From: CAYXDO01 sp964463485
GTDB lineage: Bacteria > Myxococcota > Kuafuiibacteriia > Kuafuiibacteriales > Kuafuiibacteriaceae
Assembly (NCBI GenBank): GCA_964463485.1
Contig: CAYXDO010000108.1
Location: 1 to 35,914, forward strand
Length of the DNA stretch: 35,914 nucleotides
Reading direction: 5' to 3'
Numbering within the stretch: the first letter of the stretch is position 1; every line of letters begins with the position of its first letter. The translations under genes were made by a program, and so were the position numbers. Under the pieces are notes generated by a model. That model was given only the letters and a program-made list of their open reading frames with translations. It ran no database searches and was not told the origin of the DNA. This document shows, in pieces, positions 1 through 8,480 of the stretch.

Positions 1-162
1 CGGCTCGCCGGGCTCGATCCGAAGGACCGGCTCGCCGGGCTCGATCCGAAGGACCGGCTCGCCGGGCTCGGTCCGAAAGACGTCCTCGCGGAGTTCGATC
101 CGAAAGCCGTCCTCGCGGAGTTCGATCCGAAGGACCGGCTCGCCGGGCTCGAACCTGACGAA
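1..162 (+). repeat. 27-bp in-frame tandem repeat, six copies
   Basis: Six consecutive 27-bp units begin at 1, 28, 55, 82, 109 and 136. Units 1 and 2 are identical; the others differ by a few substitutions, none changing length. Each unit encodes nine residues. The array probably continues upstream of the window. Confidence 0.85.
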
Positions 163-249
163 GCAATCCTGGCGATCGACTCACTTCCCGAGGCCGTGAG
201 AGAGATGGTCATTCGCTCTGTGACCAAGCACCGCCGCCGCTCCAGATGA
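1..249 (+). CDS. C-terminal part of a 9-residue-repeat protein
   Basis: The open frame runs from the window edge to TGA at 247-249 and encodes 82 residues. Residues 1-54 are six tandem 9-residue units of the type RLAGLDPKD or VLAEFDPKA, followed by a non-repeated tail ending in basic residues (KHRRRSR). The repeats are in frame and the substitutions between units keep the L-A-x-[LF]-x-P-K pattern, so the frame is coding. Similar [RE]LAGLxPEE repeats are known to me at the C-termini of some Rpn/PD-(D/E)XK-nuclease-like proteins. The catalytic part lies outside the window, so I do not assign that function. The neighbour downstream is an unrelated lipoprotein, separated by an intergenic palindromic repeat. 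Confidence 0.7.
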   Translation, partial: RLAGLDPKDRLAGLDPKDRLAGLGPKDVLAEFDPKAVLAEFDPKDRLAGLEPDEAILAIDSLPEAVREMVIRSVTKHRRRSR

Positions 250-334
250 AGTGCGAGTCGTCGAGTCCCGGAGAATCAGCAGGACATCCTCGCGCGCTGT
301 GCTTTCTTTCAAACTTAGTACACGTCCGTGGAAG

Positions 335-467
335 TTCGTGACCACGCTGAAACCACGGAGGACGCGGAGAGAAGACACAGAGGACACAGAGAAGTGCTCA
401 TTCCATCATCTGTGTGCTCTGTGGGCTTCGGCTCTGTGCTCTCTGTGGTTTCTCCCGTGGTCACGAA
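335..467. repeat. 133-bp imperfect palindromic intergenic element
   Basis: The ends form a perfect 12-bp inverted repeat: TTCGTGACCACG at 335-346 and CGTGGTCACGAA at 456-467. Inside, both arms carry the same purine-rich pattern (CCACGGAGGACGCGGAGAG and GACACAGAGGACACAGAGA on the left, their complements on the right), so the element can fold into one long imperfect hairpin of about 55 bp per arm. This CACGGAGG/ACACAGAG type of intergenic repeat occurs in many unrelated high-GC bacteria, as I recall. It fills most of the 231-bp gap between the first two genes. Open frames through it are fortuitous. Confidence 0.75.
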
Positions 468-480
468 TTTGCGGGGACCT

Positions 481-2049
481 GTGCTTAGGCTCGCGCCTTC
501 CGCGCGAACACAGACCCGACCTGAGTTCCGCTGTGTCCTCCGCGCTCAGCCGTTCGTGCTCACGAGCGTCCTCATCAGCTCGTGCGTGGGCCAAGCTGAG
601 CTGAGGCTCGAGCCCGACGCCTTCGCGATCGCATTTCTCGTCAGTCAGACGGAGGGTAGGCTCGCAGTGAGTCGATACCGAGTCGGCGACCCTATCGCCG
701 CCGAAGAAGCCCGACTCGTCGGATGGACGGAGGAGCAACTCGTCGAGATCAGCCCCCTCGTGGATCTCTCGGGACCGGCAACGTTGACTGATCCCAACTC
801 CGCCGAGTGCGAGCACGGCAGAGTCTTCAATGATCGAAAACGCATCGGCTTTCGGGCACCACCGTCAGGAACCGTCCTCACGCTGCCGTCAGGCGCCCGG
901 ACCAGCGTCGCCGATCACGAAGATCTGCGCGGCCTCGATCTCGAGCTCCCGGCTTCGGAGCAGCGATGCTCGGATTTGATGCTCGAATTCGAATGGCTCG
1001 GGGGAGCGTCGATCTTCGCCCAAAGTAATGATCCTCTGGACGCCGCCTCGAGAGTAGTCGACCTGCGGGCGCTCCCCGATCGAAGGCTGCTGCTCCTGAC
1101 AGTGTCCGCCATTCATCTGCTCGAGCCCGATGAGCACGGGGTTCAACTCAGGAAAGACGCCGGTCACTATTTTAGCGCTCAACGAGTCCCTTTCCAACGT
1201 GAAGCCGCGGACCACGCGCACTTCGAAAACGTCGCGATCGATCCGCTCGGAAATCGCGTCGTGACCTTGGTCCAACAGCACATCACCGTTTCTGGCGAAC
1301 CCATGTTCGTGCTGAAGGCGTCCGCCATCGTCGCCTTGAGACTCGACGCGAGCGGGTTCGTAGGCAGCGCGACCACGAGCTTCATGCCCCAGGTCGACAT
1401 CGAAGACTTAGCAGTGAGCGTGGAGGGTCGCTGGGCTGCCGTGGCTCGCTCGGGCGAGGCTTTCATGGAGAGCACGACAGGATTCGCTCGGTACCAACCC
1501 AGCCCCTCTGGGTTGAGCCGTATCTTCGCCACGTCGGATGCGTCGCGCCCATTCTTGATTTCCGACGAAGACGGCAGACTGTTCGTCGGCGACCCTATCG
1601 ATCCGAAAACCTGGGAACGTCCCGTTCATTCAGGGAGCCCCAGGAGGGCCTTCGACGCACTCACTTCGTTTGGAGGTCAGTATTTTGGAGCGAGTGAGGA
1701 TGGATCCATTCACACCGGCGATCTCACGAGCTGGCGCCGGCTCGCGCCGGCCGAAGTACTACCCGATCCGCTCCTTTGCCCCCTCGTCATGGACCCCGCT
1801 TGCGGTCGCCCCGAGTTCGGCGACGACCTTCAGGACATGACCGCCTTCACTCACGACGGCGAGACCCTCCTGCTGGTCCAAGCCGACGAATGCCGCGCAC
1901 CGGTGGTCTTTCGCCCAAGGGATCGATGCGCCGTGTTGGGCCGGGTCCCCGAGTTGCCGCACAGCGCGGAACTTCTCTCGGTGGAGGCGCGGGGCGATGA
2001 CGTCTTGGTCGGAGGAGCCCCCGGCGTCCTCTTGGAGTTGGTTCGATGA
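481..2049 (+). CDS. predicted lipoprotein, beta-propeller-like, unknown function
   Basis: Encodes 522 residues from GTG at 481, chosen because it lies just beyond the palindromic repeat and has GCGGGGA a few bases upstream. An in-frame GTG at 328 would start inside the repeat. The N-terminus has basic residues, a hydrophobic stretch (FVLTSVLISS) and Cys35 in an I-S-S-C lipobox, indicating export and lipid anchoring. The body is rich in short beta-strand-like segments ending in aspartates and glycines (ASEDGSIHTGD, VLVGGAPGVLLEL), typical of propeller-type proteins. I see no catalytic motif. Its overall organisation resembles the lipoprotein at 6917-8392: propeller-like body, a late Cys-containing stretch and a hydrophobic final strand. 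They may be distant paralogues. The start is uncertain. Confidence 0.65.
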   Translation: MLRLAPSARTQTRPEFRCVLRAQPFVLTSVLISSCVGQAELRLEPDAFAIAFLVSQTEGRLAVSRYRVGDPIAAEEARLVGWTEEQLVEISPLVDLSGPATLTDPNSAECEHGRVFNDRKRIGFRAPPSGTVLTLPSGARTSVADHEDLRGLDLELPASEQRCSDLMLEFEWLGGASIFAQSNDPLDAASRVVDLRALPDRRLLLLTVSAIHLLEPDEHGVQLRKDAGHYFSAQRVPFQREAADHAHFENVAIDPLGNRVVTLVQQHITVSGEPMFVLKASAIVALRLDASGFVGSATTSFMPQVDIEDLAVSVEGRWAAVARSGEAFMESTTGFARYQPSPSGLSRIFATSDASRPFLISDEDGRLFVGDPIDPKTWERPVHSGSPRRAFDALTSFGGQYFGASEDGSIHTGDLTSWRRLAPAEVLPDPLLCPLVMDPACGRPEFGDDLQDMTAFTHDGETLLLVQADECRAPVVFRPRDRCAVLGRVPELPHSAELLSVEARGDDVLVGGAPGVLLELVR

Positions 2050-2081
2050 CCCAGAACCTTGGAAAAAAACGATGAGCCGTC

Positions 2082-2122
2082 GTGTCGTCGTCGTGATCGA
2101 GGCTGAAGTCACGACGAGACAC
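2082..2122. terminator. hairpin between convergent genes, candidate terminator
   Basis: A 9-bp perfect stem pairs 2088-2096 (TCGTCGTGA) with 2109-2117 (TCACGACGA). It is extended by GTGTC 2082-2086 pairing with GACAC 2118-2122, with G2087 bulged and a 12-nt loop. On the minus strand it is followed, after about 12 nt, by seven T (complement of 2063-2069), which would suit termination of the CPBP gene. The hairpin overlaps the last codons of that gene. It sits between converging genes. Confidence 0.4.
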
Positions 2123-2855
2123 CCTTGATTACGGTTACGAGTACGTCGAACAATGCGTGAGTATAGGCCGCCACTGCGAACCCTCGATAGCGAAAGATCG
2201 TAGCGAACAATACGCCGAGCACGAACCGATAAACGAACGACACCAAAAGGAATTCGTCCCCCATCGGACCTACGTAGTGGATGCCGCTGAAAATCAGAGA
2301 GGAGAGTAGGCCGGACAGCCCCAGCGCCCACACACTCTTCGGTCCGAACACCTTGCCGCCCAGCCAAGTCAACCCGTTGAACAGTCCGCCTCGAAAAACG
2401 AGCTCCTCCCAGAAGCCCGCCCCGAGCGACATGACGATCCCCGCGAAAAAACCGAGCTGCACCGCGCCGTTGGCGCCTCTCGAAGCCGCTGCCAGGCTCA
2501 ACCGAGTCACGACCCAACCAGCCAAAGTCGCGCAAGCGACGGCGTACACCGTGCTCTCCACCAACGTCGGAATGATGAGTCCGGGTCGAAGCCGCTTCTG
2601 TATTCGAAGCCGCACAATCACCACCACCAGCGCGACCACGGGCGCCAAATGCACACTCAGATAGAGCACGCGGCTTTGTTCGCGTACCGCGACGAGCGCC
2701 AGGGAGAGGAGGTCGACTCCGTTCTTTAGGTCGATGAAGAGACACCCGAGCTCGTAAGCAGCCAGCAAGGGCAGCGCCAAGACCAGCGCGTTCAGTGGAT
2801 CAGGACGCTTGGCGAGGTGTGCGCGCGTCTCGGCCCAAAAGGATGGAGCGCCCAT
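2109..2855 (-). CDS. CPBP family intramembrane metalloprotease
   Basis: A 248-residue multi-pass membrane protein of the CPBP (CAAX protease and bacteriocin-processing, Abi) family. The four expected motifs are visible: E150-E151 followed by R155 (WEELVFRG), H193 in FSGIHYVG, and H233 in YTHALFD. In this family these residues build the metal-dependent active site within the membrane. Hydrophobic segments cover about residues 22-40, 65-85, 95-120, 133-148, 175-195 and 203-222. The start is ATG at 2855, with GGTGAGAG just upstream. It stands alone and converges with the lipoprotein gene at 481-2049. The substrate cannot be told from the sequence; roles in prenyl-protein processing, peptide maturation or self-immunity are known for relatives. 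Confidence 0.9.
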   Translation of the reverse strand: MGAPSFWAETRAHLAKRPDPLNALVLALPLLAAYELGCLFIDLKNGVDLLSLALVAVREQSRVLYLSVHLAPVVALVVVIVRLRIQKRLRPGLIIPTLVESTVYAVACATLAGWVVTRLSLAAASRGANGAVQLGFFAGIVMSLGAGFWEELVFRGGLFNGLTWLGGKVFGPKSVWALGLSGLLSSLIFSGIHYVGPMGDEFLLVSFVYRFVLGVLFATIFRYRGFAVAAYTHALFDVLVTVIKGVSS

Positions 2856-2880
2856 CTCTCACCCTAGCGCGTTCCACAAC

Positions 2881-4797
2881 TCATCGACAAGCCGGAGTGT
2901 AATCAACGCTGAAAACGCCCGCCGGTGACGTCGCGAACGTGATGGCCCGGCGGTCCTCGACGTACGTGTACGCGATGGGATCGACGGGTTGCCCGGCTAC
3001 GCTCACCGCGATGGTTCCGACCTCGGCCGGCGCGGCCAGCAGCACGCCGGTGGGGGTCTCGGCAGCCCGCGCCGCGATCGCTTCCGCGTGCGCGCTCCAG
3101 TCCGGCGCACACAGCTCGAAGGTCGCGCCCCCCGTTACCCTGGTCACCTCCGCCATCCTTGGGCCAGGCGGACAGGGTGAGTCACTCGCTCCCGTGATCG
3201 CGAAGAACGTGGTGCCGCGATCGAGGTGGCGACCCGCCAGCCTGTTGAGACGATCGCCGAGATCCTCGGGCACCGGAGACTGATCGTCGATCCCCCCCAC
3301 CGCCGCCACGATCAGCCTCGCATCTGGGCGCAAAAGCTCCGGCCCGTAGTCATGAGAAACAACCTCGAGAGCTCGGAGCATGACCATCGATCGAGCCTGC
3401 GAACCGAATGGGATACTCAGCAAACACTCGAGGGCCTGCTTGCGATAGAGCGAGGTGTCTCGGTCGTTTCGTATGATCGACGGCAGAGCTCCGCAGTCTC
3501 GCAAGGACGCGTCGGCCCCTTCGTCGCTCTCGACCACACTCACGCGGGCGTCCACGCCGCGCGAGTCCAGCTCGTCGAGCAACTTGGCACCGAACGCCAG
3601 GAGCTTACTCTTGGCCGCTTCCATCTCCGAGCCGCCACGAACCAACAGCACCACGTCGGCCTTCTTCCCCGAGAGGTCGAAGCTCTCGCTGGTAGGTCTG
3701 TCGTCCGTGTGTCCTCCGATCAACTCGACCGTCGAGCTCCCGAGCTCATCGACGATCACCAGCGAGCCGACGTGCTCTCGGGCCGAGGTCGGGCGCAGCT
3801 CGAGGCTCGCCGCCACGAACTCTCCAGGCGCGAGCTCGAAGGCCCGCGATGTGTCGAGCGCCGAGCCGTCCGAGCGAGCCGCTCCTACGACGCGAAATTC
3901 GGCAGACGAAGACTGAAGGGAGCTCACGCGCGCCCTGATGGTCCCTGGGTTCGAGACCACGACGGATCGGATCTCGGACCCACACACCGAGGGTCCCCCC
4001 GTCGACCTGAACGGGACGGCTTCGAAGACGAGCCGATCCGGCGCCACCCACACGAACCCAGCCTCGACGTCTCCCGTCAGGTCGATCGTGAGGCTCGCCT
4101 CGCGGTCGTTGGTCAGCTCGAGCTCGAGACGACCAAAAGCGCCTCCCGGCTCGGACGCGGTAAAGCCGAGCGCGAGGTGGGCCTCGCCGTCGGACTCGAT
4201 GGTCAGCGGGAGCTCGGGGCCGGTGAGTCTGAACGAGCTACTCTCCGGGAACAGGGAGGCCTTCGAAATCGTCGCCGCGCCCTCACAGCCGTTACGTAGC
4301 GCGACGAGGCTGGCAGATGTCGCACCCAACCTGACCGTTCCAAAGTCGACCCTGCGAAGCTCCGAGGTCACGCAACCGAGCGCCTGCGCCGCGCCCTCGA
4401 TGGTGACGATCCGAGGTAAGACTTCGGACTCAACGTACACCGAGAGTTGCCGCACCGCGGGCCCGGGAGGGAGGGCGCGCTTTGGAGCGAAGGTCACGGG
4501 CAAGTCGAAGGTCGAGGACCCCGGAATTTCGAAAGGCAGCGAAGGCGCTTCGAGCGAGAATACGTCCGGATCCAACTCGAGCCTGGTGAGCGAACAAGCA
4601 CCCGTGCTCTCCACCTGAAGCGACACCGGCCTGGATTCGCCGAGGGCCAACTCTAAACGTTGAGGAGCCACGTTCAACTGGCAGGGTGTGATCTTGACCG
4701 GGGGTGGCTCGTCCTGCTTGCACGCGCCCAGGAATCCAGGAAACAGCGCCAGGAGGAGCGGCAGGGCCGCAGGGAGAGTCGTCTTCGTTCGCGTCAC
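2881..4797 (-). CDS. choice-of-anchor-D / VWA-like surface lipoprotein
   Basis: A 638-residue protein starting at GTG 4797. Residues 1-26 form a lipoprotein signal (LPLLLALFPGFLGAC, lipid-anchored Cys26). Residues of about 40-370 are three or so Ig-like beta-sandwich units with the wording of ASPM-SPD2-Hydin/choice-of-anchor-D domains (PQRLELALGESRPVSLQV; VDFGTVRLGATSASLVALRN; RSVVVSNPGTIRARVSSL). About 375-560 resembles a von Willebrand A domain (KKADVVLLVRGGSEME, then a Rossmann-like alternation), followed by a short beta domain ending YTPAC. In active VWA domains the first strand ends DxSxS; here the aspartate is replaced (VRGGS), so metal-dependent adhesion is doubtful. Such proteins are common, poorly characterised surface lipoproteins of myxobacteria. 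No operon partner: neighbours are 25 bp downstream and 138 bp upstream. Confidence 0.75.
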   Translation of the reverse strand: MTRTKTTLPAALPLLLALFPGFLGACKQDEPPPVKITPCQLNVAPQRLELALGESRPVSLQVESTGACSLTRLELDPDVFSLEAPSLPFEIPGSSTFDLPVTFAPKRALPPGPAVRQLSVYVESEVLPRIVTIEGAAQALGCVTSELRRVDFGTVRLGATSASLVALRNGCEGAATISKASLFPESSSFRLTGPELPLTIESDGEAHLALGFTASEPGGAFGRLELELTNDREASLTIDLTGDVEAGFVWVAPDRLVFEAVPFRSTGGPSVCGSEIRSVVVSNPGTIRARVSSLQSSSAEFRVVGAARSDGSALDTSRAFELAPGEFVAASLELRPTSAREHVGSLVIVDELGSSTVELIGGHTDDRPTSESFDLSGKKADVVLLVRGGSEMEAAKSKLLAFGAKLLDELDSRGVDARVSVVESDEGADASLRDCGALPSIIRNDRDTSLYRKQALECLLSIPFGSQARSMVMLRALEVVSHDYGPELLRPDARLIVAAVGGIDDQSPVPEDLGDRLNRLAGRHLDRGTTFFAITGASDSPCPPGPRMAEVTRVTGGATFELCAPDWSAHAEAIAARAAETPTGVLLAAPAEVGTIAVSVAGQPVDPIAYTYVEDRRAITFATSPAGVFSVDYTPACR

Positions 4798-4935
4798 CCG
4801 TAGTCGGTAACACGACGCCCGGTCGTGGCGCCACCCTCGTGTTGATGACGACTATCCTGCCCAGTCTTTCCTCTGAAGCGCATGTCGACGAGCGTGGCTG
4901 TGAAGCGGACGGGCGATGAAGACGACGGGACGGGC

Positions 4936-5766
4936 CTATCGATACGCGAACCATCCGGCGCCGTCATGGTTCCAATCCGCACATTGGTTCGATGCGTCAT
5001 CTTCGGACCAACTTCCGCGCACGGAGAACGATCCCACCTTCGTGCTCGTCCAACCAACCTCGACCGTCTTCCCCTCCGCAGTGGCCATGAGTGTATACTG
5101 GGACCACGACCCACATTCGTCGGAGTCCTCGCAGACCTCGTTGCCTCGGGCGAACGAAATCTCCGGCACTTCAAAGTCCGCACTACGCGAAATCCGGGCG
5201 GAGCCGAAAGAGTAGAAACGAAGCTCATCGTCGACTCGGACGACGACTGTTTGCTGAGGAACCCAACTCAGGCCGGTGGTCGCATACTGCACTTGCACAC
5301 GTGCCCCAGGCTCAGGCGTCATTAGCTGGATCGGAGCCCCCAAACCAATGATGCCCGTGCGACCTCCATCCGCGTTCACTCGCCAAAAGACGACCTGTGC
5401 CGAATCCGAGGACATCAGTTTGGAGCAGGGTCCCTCTGATGACACGGTCGCGGAGCCCACCATGACTGCGGGCATCGTGAATGAAGTCCTCTGAAAGTCA
5501 CCGAGGCCCAACTCCTCCATCCATCCCGAGTCCAGGTCCCAACAAATCTGCCCGGAGGACGATGGCACTCCTCCCTTCGGTGGATCGCAGCGCTCGGGCG
5601 CGCAAGCCCAAAAGACCGAGGTTGGGACCGAGGCCAGCATCAGAGCTTTGGCCCGTAGGCTGGAAGATCGACGAAAGCATACCAGGTCTGTCGACTGACT
5701 TGTGCAGTTCGGCCGACGGGGATCCAAAACAGCGGCCCTTTCCGGCGCGATCATTTCGAGCTTCAT
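4936..5766 (-). CDS. hypothetical lipoprotein
   Basis: The frame encodes 276 residues from ATG 5766. A stretch RRSSSLRAK followed by hydrophobic residues and Cys55 (SVFWAC) looks like a lipoprotein signal. If so, the true N-terminus lies nearer residue 25-30, but I find no ATG or GTG there, so the start is uncertain. The mature part is about 220 residues, beta-rich, with several Cys (CEDSDECGSW, NQCADW) and Trp, ending WFAYR. I do not recognise a family and see no catalytic motif. It is transcribed in the same direction as the dimethylargininase gene 131 bp upstream and the large lipoprotein gene 138 bp downstream; both gaps are long enough for separate promoters. Confidence 0.6.
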   Translation of the reverse strand: MKLEMIAPERAAVLDPRRPNCTSQSTDLVCFRRSSSLRAKALMLASVPTSVFWACAPERCDPPKGGVPSSSGQICWDLDSGWMEELGLGDFQRTSFTMPAVMVGSATVSSEGPCSKLMSSDSAQVVFWRVNADGGRTGIIGLGAPIQLMTPEPGARVQVQYATTGLSWVPQQTVVVRVDDELRFYSFGSARISRSADFEVPEISFARGNEVCEDSDECGSWSQYTLMATAEGKTVEVGWTSTKVGSFSVRGSWSEDDASNQCADWNHDGAGWFAYR

Positions 5767-5897
5767 GCGCAGAACTTATATCCGTTCGCTGGGAGCATGC
5801 ATTGACGGGGATCAAACGAACTTTCGTGAACTGCGCGGGGAGAGCAACCCAGTTGCCTCCAGGCTCCGCGGGTCGCAGCCCGTCGGGCACGATCGAG

Positions 5898-6722
5898 TCA
5901 GGTCGAAAAGCCCGACTCTCCGGGCAGTCGCAGCGAGAGGCAAGTCAGCGCGCCTTCCCCCTTGTGAATCTCCGAGAGCTCGAGGGTGATGACTTCCAAC
6001 CCACGCGCGGCGAGCATCTCCGCGGTTCGCGGCGCCGCGCTCGAAACCAGCACCGTCGTCCCGAGGCTCGAGACATTGCCACCGTGAACCTCGGGTGTCC
6101 GCAACACCTCGAGGCCCTCGGCAACAAAGGGCTCGTCGTCGGCGAGCGACGGCGCTGCGACCACTACACCCTCACTCACCAGCGTGACCGACGACTTCAA
6201 GTGAAGGTTGGCCCCAACCGGCACACGAATCACCCGCGCGGGCCAACAGGCGACCTCCAATCGCCGCACCCCTGCTTCGTTCGTGCGAGCTGATACTCCG
6301 ACATAAAACAGATCGTCTCCGGCGCGCAGCACGTCCCCGCCGTCGAGCGTCCAGTCCGCGTCGCGTGTCTCGCCGGCTCGGACTTCCAGACCAAGCCCCA
6401 AGCCTTCGAGGTCGGCCGCCAGGCAAGCCACCTCCGCAACCCTCGAAGCAGCGCCAGGCCGCGTCAGCAGCACATGCCCAGAGCCGAGCGCCACCGCGGT
6501 GTCCTCGAGGAAGACCGAGTCCGCGAGCGAGTCGAGCGCAGGAAGCCGAACGACTCGGATCCCACTCTGCTCCAGCGCTCGAACGTAGGCCTCGTGCTGC
6601 TCGACCGCGCGTGCGAGGTCGATGGGCGCCGGGTTCGCGCGAAGGCATGACAGATAGCTCGCCGGCACCGGACGGACCAACGCGATCCGAGTCTCGATCC
6701 TCACCCGAGGATGATCGCACAC
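5898..6722 (-). CDS. ddaH: dimethylargininase (N(G),N(G)-dimethylarginine dimethylaminohydrolase)
   Basis: A 274-residue member of the guanidino-group-modifying superfamily (five-bladed alpha/beta propeller), cytoplasmic. It is expected to hydrolyse N-omega-methylated arginines to citrulline and methylamines. Visible motifs: FLEDTAV (71-77), LDGGD (126-130) with Asp127 at the acidic active-site position, SARTNE (144-149), LHLKSS with the catalytic His174, and LTCLSLR with the nucleophile Cys261 near the C-terminus. The Asp-to-His spacing of 47 fits the family. The closely related arginine deiminases are longer and carry extra helices, so DDAH is the better call; a citrullinase- or ornithine-related specificity is possible. 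The start is GTG at 6722; an internal GTG at 6704 (Val7) would fit the family N-terminus equally well. No arginine-metabolism genes are adjacent. Confidence 0.88.
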   Translation of the reverse strand: MCDHPRVRIETRIALVRPVPASYLSCLRANPAPIDLARAVEQHEAYVRALEQSGIRVVRLPALDSLADSVFLEDTAVALGSGHVLLTRPGAASRVAEVACLAADLEGLGLGLEVRAGETRDADWTLDGGDVLRAGDDLFYVGVSARTNEAGVRRLEVACWPARVIRVPVGANLHLKSSVTLVSEGVVVAAPSLADDEPFVAEGLEVLRTPEVHGGNVSSLGTTVLVSSAAPRTAEMLAARGLEVITLELSEIHKGEGALTCLSLRLPGESGFST

Positions 6723-6916
6723 CGCTTCGTCGAGCGGAATTCCCGCCGCAGCATCTCAGCGCGGCCGACGGGCCGCAGCCAGATGCGCGCAACAAACTCG
6801 AGCCGGCCGCGCAGACCATAGGCTGTAGGCTGTAGGTCGGACGTCCGGAACAGATCGTCGGCTTCCCGCGGCGCTCGACAACTTTCGGAAGGAGTTGAAC
6901 AGCATCACCGACTCCC

Positions 6917-8392
6917 TCAATCCTTGCCCGAGATGACGACGGCGCGAGCAGGGCTCAACCCAGGGACTTCGTCCGTCACCGCGAGGAGCTCGTCCCCCCA
7001 CGGCAGGAGCTGCAGCACGTGGTGCGGAGCTGGTGCGGTCGTATGACCGCCTCGACCCTCGTAGGGACAGAAGCCATGACCTAACACGTACGTGCCCATC
7101 TCCCCCTCGCTCGCGCCAAACGCGAACCCGGCTCGAAAATGGGCGAACGCGTTGATCGAGCCCGCGAACCCTTCGCTCCGTAAATCCGCAAACCCGTCGA
7201 CGGAGAGTTGCTCGAGCCGAGTGAAGTCGTTCGTTGCCGCGGCATCCAACGCAGCCCATCCTCGGCCGCCGACGAGCGTACCCACACCGTCGACGTGTTC
7301 GATCGTCGTGATTCCGTCGCCTGGATACGGTGCAGGAAGGCGACAAACGCGCTCGCCGAGGCAACCCTGACCTTCCTTGAACGAGATCGGCGACTCCTCG
7401 ACTCGCGCCACCACGATCGCCTGATCGCGATCGCTCACCACGAGCCCGCCTCGACGATCGAGATTCTGCAGAGTTTGACCATTTCGCACGTCGGGCCGCC
7501 AGAGCTCCTCCACGTGCGCGCTCGACCCAACAGCAGAGTATCGGAGCAGAACGCCGTATTTGGACAGAGAGTACGCGACGAAGTCATTTGCCGAACCTAC
7601 TGCTTCGAGCCATCCGGAGCGACCGTGCCACCACGGACTTGGACAAGCCGTGGTGCCGGTGACAGTCAGCGGCTCGGTTGCGAGCCGGCCGCCGCGGATG
7701 GAGCCACGACCTAGCCTCGAACACTCTCCGTTCAAGAGCAGCGTGCCGTCAGGCAGCTTCGCGACGGTCGTGTACGGAGCCGCCAGTGTGCCGGTCGCGA
7801 CGACCGCTCGGTCATCGAAGATATACCACCGCCCGGCTTGCGCCACGTCGTCGGCCGAGTCCTGCTCGTCTATCAAAAACAGCGCTCGCCTCTGATCGAG
7901 CAGCACGGCGGCCGTGATCGAGCGTCCGTCACCAACGGCAACCGGCTCGTCACGGGCGAGCTCGCTCGGGCACTCGACATGCCTCTCCCTCGCGATCTCG
8001 AAGTCGGAGACTTCGGCCGGCACCGACGAGGCACCCCATGGCGCCCAGACACCTCCGCTGATGGCGGTATGGGACATTTCGGAAAAATCAGTCGGGAGAC
8101 TACGTGCGAAAGGCCGGACACCTCGCCGCAGAGGCCCCTTCGGGAGCGACAACTCGCGGTCGTACCGGAACGCGTAGAGCTCGACGCGCCCGTCTTGGAA
8201 CTCAGGATCGAGGACGGGCGGCAAGCCCTCTCGTGTCCTCGGGTCGACATGGAACAACCTCGCCTGACCGTCCGTGACCTCGAAGAGCAGGACCGATCGT
8301 GCAGCGGGATCGGAGAACGTTGGCGGGAGCGCGACCCCGAGCCGAGTGGGTCCGCAGGCAGCGAGGAACAAAAGCGCGACGCTTCGTCGCAT
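6917..8392 (-). CDS. predicted lipoprotein, propeller-like, unknown function
   Basis: A 491-residue protein starting at ATG 8392. The very short signal MRRSVALLFLAAC puts the lipid-anchored Cys at position 13 (lipobox FLAAC). The mature body has many short beta-strand segments with DGR/DGT turns (ELPDGTLL-like, VVSDRDQAIVVARV, GVGTLVGGRGWAALDA) and scattered Cys, consistent with a secreted beta-propeller. No catalytic residues or named domain can be recognised. It resembles the lipoprotein at 481-2049 in size, signal type and strand pattern. The 88-bp gap to the peptidase gene upstream and the 194-bp gap downstream suggest its own transcription unit. Downstream of it, at about 6816-6836, lies a short TAGGCTG direct repeat of no obvious role. 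Confidence 0.7.
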   Translation of the reverse strand: MRRSVALLFLAACGPTRLGVALPPTFSDPAARSVLLFEVTDGQARLFHVDPRTREGLPPVLDPEFQDGRVELYAFRYDRELSLPKGPLRRGVRPFARSLPTDFSEMSHTAISGGVWAPWGASSVPAEVSDFEIARERHVECPSELARDEPVAVGDGRSITAAVLLDQRRALFLIDEQDSADDVAQAGRWYIFDDRAVVATGTLAAPYTTVAKLPDGTLLLNGECSRLGRGSIRGGRLATEPLTVTGTTACPSPWWHGRSGWLEAVGSANDFVAYSLSKYGVLLRYSAVGSSAHVEELWRPDVRNGQTLQNLDRRGGLVVSDRDQAIVVARVEESPISFKEGQGCLGERVCRLPAPYPGDGITTIEHVDGVGTLVGGRGWAALDAAATNDFTRLEQLSVDGFADLRSEGFAGSINAFAHFRAGFAFGASEGEMGTYVLGHGFCPYEGRGGHTTAPAPHHVLQLLPWGDELLAVTDEVPGLSPARAVVISGKD

Positions 8393-8480
8393 GTTGGGAG
8401 TCTATGCCCTCCAAGGAAGGGGATACAGGAAAACTTGCGAGGCTGCCGGTCGGCGGATTTCGAGGTGCTCCGACGAGCCG

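Noticed and set aside
1..162. CRISPR-like direct repeats
   Set aside because: The units are contiguous with no spacers and remain in one coding frame.
328..480. N-terminal extension of the lipoprotein gene from GTG 328
   Set aside because: These codons lie in the palindromic intergenic repeat; the lipoprotein signal only begins after it.
3226..4299. 357-residue plus-strand open frame
   Set aside because: It is opposite the choice-of-anchor/VWA-like lipoprotein and is Arg-rich shadow.
6816..6836. TAGGCTG direct repeat between the dimethylargininase and lipoprotein genes
   Set aside because: Only two full copies and a partial one; too short to call a functional repeat.
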